Shown piece after piece: positions 1 through 5,982 of a stretch of 6,897 nucleotides of DNA (positions within the stretch are counted from its first letter, which is position 1; each line of letters starts with the position of its first letter). The stretch is from Myxococcales bacterium. Lineage in GTDB: Bacteria; Myxococcota; Myxococcia; Myxococcales; Anaeromyxobacteraceae. The position numbers and the translations under genes are program-made. Below the pieces are notes generated by a model that saw nothing but the letters and a program-made list of their open reading frames with translations, was not told the origin of the DNA and did no database searches. Location of the stretch: NCBI GenBank assembly GCA_021848865.1, contig JAJZTO010000149.1, forward strand, positions 1-6,897, written 5' to 3'.

Positions 1-1809
1 CAGATCCCCGAGAAGTACACCTGGAACCTCGCCGACCTGTACCCGACCGAGGCGGCCTGGTCGCAGGCCCGCGAGGACCTGAAGAAGCGCGTCGCCGCCC
101 TCCCCCGGCACCGGGGCCACCTGGGCGAGTCGGCCGAGGCGCTGCGCGCCGCGCTCGACGACTACTTCGGCGTCCAGCTGGCGCTGGAGCGGCTCTACGT
201 CTACGCCTCCTCCCGCTCCGACGAGGACATCCGCGCCGCGCGCCCGCGCGAGATGCGGCAGGCCGCCCAGCACATGGTGGTGGACCTGGGAAGCGCCACC
301 GCCTGGCTGGAGCCGGAGGTGCTGGCCCTCGACGCCGCGAAGGTCCGCGGCTTCGTCGCCGCCGACCCCAAGCTCGCCCCGTACGCCTTCTTCCTGGACG
401 ACATCCTGCGGCGGAAGGCCCACACCCGCTCGGCCTCGGAGGAGAAGATCCTGGCCGAGGCCGGGAACCTCACCGACGCCGGCCAGTCGGCCTACGGCAT
501 CCTCTCCAACGCCGACCTCCCCTACCCCACCGTGAAGCTCTCCACCGGCGAGGTGCGGCTCGACGCGGCCGCCTTCACCCTCTACCGCGCCGCCCCGCTC
601 CGCGAGGACCGCGAGAAGGTCTTCTCCGCCTTCTTCGGCGCGCTGAAGGAGTTCGAGCGGACCATGGGGGCGACGCTGAACGCCCAGGTGAAGGCCCACG
701 TCTTCAACATGAAGGTGCGCCACTTCTCCTCGTCGCTGGACGCGGCCCTGTTCCGCAACGCCATCCCCACCGCGGTCTACCGGCAGCTCATCGCCGACGT
801 GCACCGGAGCCTCCCCACGCTGCACCGCTACCTCAAGCTGCGCCAGCGGATGCTGGGGCTCTCCGAGCTGCGCTACTCCGACCTCTACGTGCCGCTGGTC
901 GGCAAGGTGGACCTGTCCTTCACGCCCGAGGAGGCGCGCGCCGAGACCCTCGCGGCCGTCGCCCCGCTCGGCAAGCCCTACCAGGCGGGCCTGAAGACCG
1001 GCTTCGAGAGCCGCTGGACGGACTTCCTCCCCTCGCCGGGCAAGCGCTCCGGCGCCTACTCCACCGGCGTCTACGGGGTGCACCCCTTCCAGCTGCTGAA
1101 CTTCAACGGGAAGTACGAGGACCTCAGCACCCTGGCCCACGAGTCGGGCCACTCGATGCACACCTTCCTCGCCAACACCACCCAGCCCTACGCGACCTCC
1201 GCCTACCCCATCTTCGTGGCCGAGGTGGCCTCGACGCTGAACGAGAACCTGCTGCTCCACGACATGCTGGGGAAGGCGAAGGACGACGCCACGCGGCTCA
1301 CGCTGCTCGGCAACTACCTCGACGGGATGCGCACCACGCTCTTCCGCCAGACGCTCTTCGCCGAGTTCGAGCTCGACGTCCACGAGATGGCGGAGAAGGA
1401 CGAGCCCATCACCGGCGAGTCGCTCTCGAAGCTCTATCTGAAGCTGGTGCGCCGGTACTACGGCCACGACCAGGGCATCTGCCGCGTCGACGACGCCATG
1501 GCGGTGGAGTGGGCCTACATCCCGCACTTCTATTACGACTTCTACGTCTACCAGTACGCCACCAGCCTGGTGGCCTCGACCGCCATCGCCAAGGCCATCC
1601 GCGACGGCGAGTCCCACGGCTCGACGGCGGCCCGCGACCGCTACCTGGCGATGCTGAAGGCGGGCGGGTCGAAGTACCCGGTCGACCTGCTCAAGGCCGC
1701 GGGCGTGGACCCCACCACCTCCGCGCCCTTCGACGCCGCCATGGCCGAGATGAACCAGGTCATGGACCAGATGGACGCGCTGCTGGCGAAGGCGAAGAAG
1801 GGCACGTAG
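1..1809 (+). CDS. pepF: Oligoendopeptidase F (M3 family zinc metallopeptidase), 5' partial
   Basis: Peptidase that cleaves short oligopeptides, normally cytoplasmic. The frame is open from base 1 and reads IPEKYTWNLADLYP, the usual PepF amino terminus, so only a short leader is missing; 602 residues are present against about 600 for the family. Numbering residues from base 1, the zinc site HESGH is at 380-384 (bases 1138-1152), with H380 and H384 as ligands and E381 as the catalytic base. The third ligand is probably E408 in VAEVAS. The family's substrate-binding block follows around 500-520 (VEWAYIPHFYYDFYVYQYATS, with H509 and several Tyr). All key residues are intact and the gene ends at TAG 1807-1809. 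A Met at 253 opens a shorter frame, but coding similarity runs straight through it, so it is not the start. Nothing links it functionally to the downstream operon. Whether a signal peptide precedes base 1 cannot be seen. Confidence 0.96.
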   Translation, partial: QIPEKYTWNLADLYPTEAAWSQAREDLKKRVAALPRHRGHLGESAEALRAALDDYFGVQLALERLYVYASSRSDEDIRAARPREMRQAAQHMVVDLGSATAWLEPEVLALDAAKVRGFVAADPKLAPYAFFLDDILRRKAHTRSASEEKILAEAGNLTDAGQSAYGILSNADLPYPTVKLSTGEVRLDAAAFTLYRAAPLREDREKVFSAFFGALKEFERTMGATLNAQVKAHVFNMKVRHFSSSLDAALFRNAIPTAVYRQLIADVHRSLPTLHRYLKLRQRMLGLSELRYSDLYVPLVGKVDLSFTPEEARAETLAAVAPLGKPYQAGLKTGFESRWTDFLPSPGKRSGAYSTGVYGVHPFQLLNFNGKYEDLSTLAHESGHSMHTFLANTTQPYATSAYPIFVAEVASTLNENLLLHDMLGKAKDDATRLTLLGNYLDGMRTTLFRQTLFAEFELDVHEMAEKDEPITGESLSKLYLKLVRRYYGHDQGICRVDDAMAVEWAYIPHFYYDFYVYQYATSLVASTAIAKAIRDGESHGSTAARDRYLAMLKAGGSKYPVDLLKAAGVDPTTSAPFDAAMAEMNQVMDQMDALLAKAKKGT

Positions 1810-1814
1810 CGGCG

Positions 1815-1866
1815 CCGGATCCCCCGGATCGGAGGCACGCTGACCGCTCCCCGGGAAGGGGATCGG
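1815..1866 (+). terminator. Imperfect GC-rich inverted repeat after pepF, possible terminator
   Basis: CCGGATCCCC at 1815-1824 can pair with GGGGATCGG at 1858-1866 (nine pairs, one bulged G), enclosing a smaller TCCCC/GGGGA-type fold as an alternative. It begins six bases after the pepF stop, where a terminator would be expected. No T-run follows, so it does not meet the classic intrinsic-terminator pattern. It may be only a structured spacer or an mRNA 3'-end stabiliser. Confidence 0.25.
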
Positions 1867-1874
1867 TGGACGCA

Positions 1875-1890
1875 CGCCCCTCCTAGGGCG
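1875..1890 (+). terminator. Short GC hairpin, weak terminator candidate
   Basis: CGCCC at 1875-1879 and GGGCG at 1886-1890 form a perfect 5-bp stem with a 6-nt loop (CTCCTA). It is the second structured element between pepF and the next operon. No T-tract follows directly, and in DNA this GC-rich short stems arise often by chance, so the call is tentative. Confidence 0.2.
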
Positions 1891-1920
1891 CGGCCACTTC
1901 GCGGCATCGGGTTTACCTAA

Positions 1921-1943
1921 GGAAAGGAACTATTCTCTTTTCC
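1921..1943 (+). promoter_or_regulatory. Interrupted palindrome upstream of the ATP-grasp gene: candidate operator or 5' hairpin with promoter
   Basis: GGAAAGGA (1921-1928) faces TCTTTTCC (1936-1943) across a 7-nt centre. This gives seven Watson-Crick pairs plus one G-T, and it ends four bases before the GTG start at 1948. It lies in the most AT-rich patch of the window (about 1911-1947), as expected for a promoter. TATTCT at 1931-1936 resembles a -10 box, and TTTACC at 1912-1917 resembles a -35 box but only 13 bases away, which is too close for a normal sigma-70 pair. Possible roles are a repressor site over the -10 region, or an RNA hairpin that hides the purine-rich AAGGAAAGGA (1919-1928). 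Confidence 0.4.
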
Positions 1944-1947
1944 GAAA

Positions 1948-2832
1948 GTGCACGCAGACACCCAGAGCACCGTCCTGGTGACGGGCGTCGGCGGACCCGC
2001 CGGCCGGGCGGGCGCCGCCTGGCTCGCGGCCCGGGGCTACCGGGTCGTGGGCACCGACATGCGCCCGGTGGACTCGCCGGCCTCCACCTTCCGGGTGGTG
2101 CCGGCGGCCCGCGATCCCGGCTTCCCCGACGCCCTGCTGGCCGTCGCCCGGGAGGAGCGGGCCTCGCTGGTGCTGCCCACCGTCACCGAGGAGCTGCCCG
2201 TGGTGGCCCGGCTGCGCGGGCGGCTCCGGGCCCTGGGGGTCGCGCTCTGCGTCTCCGACCCGCCGGGCGTGGACGTCGCCAACGACAAGCTGCTCACCGC
2301 CGACGAGCTCTCCCGGCAGGGCGTCCCGGTGCCGGCCACCTTCCCGGGGGCCACGCGCCGCGCCGCGGTGGCCGACGCGCTGGGCTTCCCGCTCCTCTCC
2401 AAGCCGAGGTTCGGGCGCGGCGGGCGCGGCGTCCTCGTCCACCGGACGCTGGAGGACATGGCCCGGGCCGGTCCGGAGGAGGTCGTCTGGCAGGAGTTCC
2501 TGCCCGGCGAGGAGTACGACCTGAACCTGTTCGCCGAGCGCGGCGGCCCGGTGGCGGCCGCGGCGGTCCTGCGCAAGACCGGCCTCAAGGACGGGCTGGT
2601 GGGCAACGCGACGGGCGTGGAGCGCGCCGACCGCCCGGCGGTGGCCGACGTCGGCGCCGCCGCCGCCCGGGCGCTGCGCCTGGAAGGGCCGCTCGACCTG
2701 GACATCCGCGCGCGGGCGGCCGGAGGGCTGGCCGTGCTCGAGGTGAACGCGCGGCTCGGCGCCAACGTGCTGTCCGCACCCGAGGTCCTCGAAGCGCTCG
2801 AGGCCGCATGGAGGAACGGAAGATGCGACTGA
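1948..2832 (+). CDS. ATP-grasp domain ligase (carbamoyl-phosphate-synthase-like fold)
   Basis: A 294-residue ATP-grasp enzyme. The family uses ATP to activate a carboxylate as an acyl phosphate and joins it to an amine, thiol or similar nucleophile; the substrates here are unknown. An N-terminal Rossmann-like pre-ATP-grasp domain starts with VLVTGVGGPAGRAG (9-22). ATP-grasp signatures follow: SKPRFGRGGRGV (151-162, K152 and the glycine-rich loop), WQEFLPGEEYDLN (181-193) and VLEVNARLGAN (263-273), where E265 and N267 are the expected metal ligands, with D252 nearby. The active site therefore looks complete, though the protein is short for the family. GTG 1948 is chosen because the first beta strand begins at residue 9. 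It has no Shine-Dalgarno at normal distance: the only purine run is about 20 bases upstream. It leads the operon, and its end overlaps the next gene by 10 nt. It might attach an amino acid or other acid to a deacetylated sugar; that is speculation from context. Confidence 0.88.
   Translation: MHADTQSTVLVTGVGGPAGRAGAAWLAARGYRVVGTDMRPVDSPASTFRVVPAARDPGFPDALLAVAREERASLVLPTVTEELPVVARLRGRLRALGVALCVSDPPGVDVANDKLLTADELSRQGVPVPATFPGATRRAAVADALGFPLLSKPRFGRGGRGVLVHRTLEDMARAGPEEVVWQEFLPGEEYDLNLFAERGGPVAAAAVLRKTGLKDGLVGNATGVERADRPAVADVGAAAARALRLEGPLDLDIRARAAGGLAVLEVNARLGANVLSAPEVLEALEAAWRNGRCD
2810..2814 (+). promoter_or_regulatory. Shine-Dalgarno site fixing the start of the outer-membrane barrel gene
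   Basis: GGAGG lies eight bases before ATG 2823, ideal spacing. It decides against ATG 2808, which overlaps this motif and would add MEERK before the signal peptide. The site lies inside the end of the ATP-grasp gene, so its use is probably coupled to translation of that gene. Confidence 0.75.
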
Positions 2833-4151
2833 ACGCCGCGCTGATCGCCTGCACCCTGGTGCTCCCCGGCGCCGCCCGCGCCGCCCCGTCCCCGGCGGTG
2901 GCGGAGCTCCGGGCCCGCGCCGACGCGCTGCGCGCCGCCGGGGAGTACCAGGCCGCGCTGGCCGCCTACCAGGCGGAGCGCGCGGCCGGCGGCGACACCG
3001 CCGACGTCTGGAAACACATCGGCTGGACCGAGAAGGCGCTGCGCGACTTCCGGGCGGCCTCGGCCGCGCTGGAGCGGGCCGTCGCGCTCGACCCGCGCGA
3101 CCGGGAGGCGCGCGACGACCTCGCCAGCCTGGAGCTGTCGCGCGGCCTGCGGCTCACCGGCTGGCTCGGCGGCACCGAGCCCGGCACCTCCAAGAACGCC
3201 TTCGAGGGGCAGGTCTTCTACGGGGGGCTGGACCGCGTCGAGGCGCTCGGGGGCGCGAGCTGGACCGACAACATCTTCTACACCGCGTACAAGGCCTTCG
3301 CGGAGGGCTCCTGGTTCTACTCCTCCGACTCGTACCTCCGCGGCGCCTTCACCTGGCGCTCCTACGACTACACGGGCGCGAACCGGCCCACGCCCGACTC
3401 GAACGCCTACCAGACCGTGCCGCGGCCGGAGGTGGAGCTCTCCCACTGGATCGCGCGGCGGGTGCGCCTCGGGCTGAACTACCAGCTCTTCGCGCCCAAC
3501 TTCCAGTACGACCCCTCGACGCGGATCGTGAACCACAAGCTCTCGGGCGAGGTGGCGGTGCGGCTCGGCGGGGGCTTCACCGCCAGCCTGATGGCGGCGG
3601 CGCTGCGCGACCCGAGCCCCGGACGCACGCGCATCCAGGGGCGGATGCTCCCTTCCGGCCTGCTGCCCGACACGACGCTGGCAGCGCCCGACTACGTCTG
3701 CGTCGCCGCGAACCCGCCGAACGTCCCGGTCGACGTGTACTGCGCGGCGCAGACGCGGGTGGTCTCGCGCACCGAGCTGCTGCTCGGCGGCGGGCTGGCC
3801 TACGACGCCGAGGCCTGGAGCGCGAGCGTCCGCTACATCCCGAACCGCGACCTGGACGCCGGCTTCGCCTGGTCCATCGTCACCGCCCTCACGCTGCGCC
3901 CCGCCGACCGCTGGACGGTCGAGCTCATCTGGATCGACGACAAGTACTCGACCTACTCCGGCCCCACCTTCGCGGGCAGGAAGGGCGACACCCTCTGGGG
4001 CAAGGTCGGCTGGCAGTGGACCCCGGCGCTCGCGGTGGGCGCCGGCCTGAAGTGGGTGAAGAACCCGAGCCCGACGAGCACCACCGACCCGAGCGGGCGC
4101 AACGACGGCACGCTGCTCCTCCAGCTCGAGTACCGCACCGGCGTCTTCTAG
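2823..4151 (+). CDS. TPR plus outer-membrane beta-barrel protein (YaiO/PgaA-like), probable polysaccharide export porin
   Basis: A 442-residue secreted protein. Residues 1-20 form a signal peptide (basic MR, hydrophobic core, cleavage likely after GAARA). Residues about 24-107 form two TPR-like helical pairs (ALRAAGEYQAALAAYQ; AASAALERAVALDPRDREA). From about 110 to the end, alternating aromatic and polar beta strands (WTDNIFYTAY, YLRGAFTWRSYDY, VELIWIDDKYSTY, GKVGWQWT) end in ...YRTGVF; a C-terminal Phe is the usual signal for insertion by the BAM machinery. The arrangement is like YaiO-family proteins or a small PgaA, in which periplasmic TPRs feed a polymer into a barrel. The barrel is much smaller than that of PgaA. 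C293 and C307 may form a disulphide in one loop. The gene overlaps the ATP-grasp stop by 10 nt and ends six bases before the deacetylase gene. Barrel assignment is firm; the exact family is moderately sure and no transported substrate can be named. Confidence 0.85.
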   Translation: MRLNAALIACTLVLPGAARAAPSPAVAELRARADALRAAGEYQAALAAYQAERAAGGDTADVWKHIGWTEKALRDFRAASAALERAVALDPRDREARDDLASLELSRGLRLTGWLGGTEPGTSKNAFEGQVFYGGLDRVEALGGASWTDNIFYTAYKAFAEGSWFYSSDSYLRGAFTWRSYDYTGANRPTPDSNAYQTVPRPEVELSHWIARRVRLGLNYQLFAPNFQYDPSTRIVNHKLSGEVAVRLGGGFTASLMAAALRDPSPGRTRIQGRMLPSGLLPDTTLAAPDYVCVAANPPNVPVDVYCAAQTRVVSRTELLLGGGLAYDAEAWSASVRYIPNRDLDAGFAWSIVTALTLRPADRWTVELIWIDDKYSTYSGPTFAGRKGDTLWGKVGWQWTPALAVGAGLKWVKNPSPTSTTDPSGRNDGTLLLQLEYRTGVF

Positions 4152-4157
4152 CCCCCG

Positions 4158-5978
4158 ATGCCCGCACCCGGCCGGCCGCTCCTCGCCCTGCTCCTCCTCG
4201 CCGCCGCGGGGCCGGCCGCGGCCCGCTCGGCGCCCGGGCCGCGGGGCGGCGAGCCGGTGGGGACGGGCCCGGCGACGACGCTGGACGCGGCGCGCTTCGA
4301 CCGCGAGGCGCTGCGGCGCTACGCCCGCGGCCGCGTGCAGGCCGGCCGGTACGCCGACGCCATCCAGGCCTACGACCGCATCCTCGACCTCGACCCGGGG
4401 GACGCCGACGCGCTGACCCACGCGGCGCAGCTGCGCGCCTGGACCGGCGACTACGACCGGAGCGTGGTGCTCTACCGCGACGCCATCGCCCGCCGCCCCC
4501 GGGAGCTGGGGCTGCAGAGCGACCTCGCCGACGTGCTCACCTGGGCCAAGCGGCTGGAGGAGGCGGAGCGGCTCTACGAGGCCGTCCTGAAGTCGGACCC
4601 CCGCCACCACGAGGCGCTGAAGGGGCTGGCCCGGGCCCGCCTGCTCCAGGGGGACCTGGAGGGCGCCGCCGGGGTGCTCGACCGCGCCCTGAAGCTCTAC
4701 CCCGGGGACGTGGACCTGTACCGAGCCCGGGCCCGCCTGCTCTCGCAGAAGGGGGACCTGGAGGGCGCCGTGGCCTCGCTGGAGCGGGCGGTGCTGCTCG
4801 CGCCCGACGACCCCGAGGTGCTGCGCCACCTGGCCGAGACCTACCAGCGCAAGAGGGACTGGCCGCGCGCGGTGGACGCCTGGCTCAAGGTCTCGCGCCT
4901 GGCGCCCGACCAGCCGGCGGCCCACGTGGCCCTGGCCCGCGCCTACCTGGCGCTGGGCAAGCGGGCCCTGGCCCAGGAGCACGCGGCACTGGCGGCGCGC
5001 CTCAGCCCCAACGACCCCGCCGTCCACGAGCTCGCCGCCGACATGCGGCGCGAGGCCGGCCTGGCGCCGGCGCGCTCCTTCGCCGACTGGTTCGAGGTGC
5101 TGGCCTACCTGGCGCTGCTGCCCGTCGTGCTGCTCACCGCCCGCCGCCTCCGCCGGAGCCTGCGGCAGCGGCCGGCCGCCTCGGTCTTCATCTGGTGGGT
5201 GGTGCCGGCCTTCATCCTCCTCAACGTCGCCAGCCACTTCGCCAGGAGCTGGCTGGACGCGCGGGTGGACGCCCAGGTGGTCGAGTCGGTCACCGAGGTG
5301 GCGCTGTTCCTGGGGCTGTTCGTCGCCTTCCTGGCCCTGCTCCGCGCCGGCCCGCCGGTGCGCGAGTTCGCCGGCGAGGTGGTGCTGGCGCTGGGGGCCC
5401 ACCCCGACGACATCGAGCTGGGCTGCGCCGGCTTCCTCCTCAAGCTCAAGGCCAGCGGCGCCCGGGTGTACGGCCTCACCTTCACCCGCGGCGAGAAGGG
5501 CACCGACGGCGGCCCCCGCGACGAGGAGGCGCGCCGGGCCGCCGCCTTCATGGGGCTGGACGGCTACTGGGTCCTCGACTTCCCCGACACCGGGCTCCCG
5601 GCGCGGGTCCCGGACCTCAAGGCCTCCATCGAGGCGCGCATCCGCGAGCTCGGGGCGACGCTGGTGCTCACCCACACCGAGGTGGACGTCCACGGCGACC
5701 ACCGCGCCGTCCACGCCGCCACCCGGGAGGCGGCCCGCGGCGTCCCCACCGTGCTGTGCTACGAGGACGTCTCGACCGGCAACCAGTTCACCCCCGACCT
5801 CTACGTGGACATCTCCCACACCATCGACGACCACCTGCGGGCCTGCGCCTTCCACCGGACCCAGGGCCACCGCAGCTACATGGACCCCCAGGTGATCCAG
5901 GGCCGGGCGGCCCACCGCGGCCTGCAGATCGGCGCCTCCTTCGCGCTGGCCTTCCGCACGCTGCGCCTGGTCCGCTGA
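4158..5978 (+). CDS. Fusion: periplasmic TPR domain, three membrane helices, PIG-L/LmbE zinc deacetylase
   Basis: A 606-residue multidomain protein. Residues 1-24 are a signal peptide or anchor (LLALLLLAAAGPAAA). About 50-295 are some seven TPR repeats (for example YADAIQAYDRILDLDPGDAD). Three hydrophobic helices follow near 312-328, 342-360 and 379-395. The basic stretch RRLRRSLRQR (329-338) after the first helix implies periplasmic TPRs and a cytoplasmic C-terminus. Residues about 405-600 are a PIG-L deacetylase: AHPDDIE at 414-420 (H415, D418 zinc; D417 base), TFTRGEKG at 441-448, and HGDH at 512-515 (H515 third zinc ligand; H512 catalytic by analogy with MshB). Known relatives remove acetyl from N-acetylglucosaminyl compounds. 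All catalytic residues are present. ATG 4158 follows the previous stop by six bases with no clear Shine-Dalgarno, so translation is probably coupled; the GT2 gene starts four bases after its stop. It likely deacetylates a sugar intermediate of the polymer made next door. Confidence 0.92.
   Translation: MPAPGRPLLALLLLAAAGPAAARSAPGPRGGEPVGTGPATTLDAARFDREALRRYARGRVQAGRYADAIQAYDRILDLDPGDADALTHAAQLRAWTGDYDRSVVLYRDAIARRPRELGLQSDLADVLTWAKRLEEAERLYEAVLKSDPRHHEALKGLARARLLQGDLEGAAGVLDRALKLYPGDVDLYRARARLLSQKGDLEGAVASLERAVLLAPDDPEVLRHLAETYQRKRDWPRAVDAWLKVSRLAPDQPAAHVALARAYLALGKRALAQEHAALAARLSPNDPAVHELAADMRREAGLAPARSFADWFEVLAYLALLPVVLLTARRLRRSLRQRPAASVFIWWVVPAFILLNVASHFARSWLDARVDAQVVESVTEVALFLGLFVAFLALLRAGPPVREFAGEVVLALGAHPDDIELGCAGFLLKLKASGARVYGLTFTRGEKGTDGGPRDEEARRAAAFMGLDGYWVLDFPDTGLPARVPDLKASIEARIRELGATLVLTHTEVDVHGDHRAVHAATREAARGVPTVLCYEDVSTGNQFTPDLYVDISHTIDDHLRACAFHRTQGHRSYMDPQVIQGRAAHRGLQIGASFALAFRTLRLVR
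4629..4770 (+). repeat. Internal direct repeat between adjacent TPR units
   Basis: An 18-base block GCCCGGGCCCGCCTGCTC occurs at 4629-4646 and 4725-4742. A second identical 20-base block beginning GGGGGACCTGGAGG occurs at 4649-4668 and 4751-4770. The second pair is offset by exactly 102 nt, one 34-residue TPR, and encodes GDLEGA twice (166-170 and 199-204 region). The first pair is offset by 96 nt because six bases (two codons) were gained or lost between blocks. This reads as a fairly recent tandem duplication of one TPR unit in the deacetylase fusion. Confidence 0.8.
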
Positions 5979-5982
5979 CGGC

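Noticed and set aside
253..255. ATG 253 as the start of the peptidase
   Set aside because: Typical PepF amino-terminal sequence continues in the same frame back to base 1, so this is an internal Met of a gene cut by the window edge.
1930..2442. A 170-codon minus-strand frame starting over the ATP-grasp gene and running towards the intergenic palindrome, suggesting a divergent gene
   Set aside because: Its product is Gly/Ala/Arg/His-rich with no domain, and it lies inside the ATP-grasp coding region in antisense.
2808..2822. ATG 2808 as the start of the barrel gene
   Set aside because: It would put MEERK before the signal peptide and sits on the GGAGG motif itself. ATG 2823 has ideal Shine-Dalgarno spacing and a normal signal peptide.
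5395..5978. A CE4/PgaB-type polysaccharide deacetylase domain
   Set aside because: The motifs are AHPDD...HGDH of the PIG-L/LmbE family, not the TFDDG and HxxxH pattern of CE4 (NodB) enzymes.
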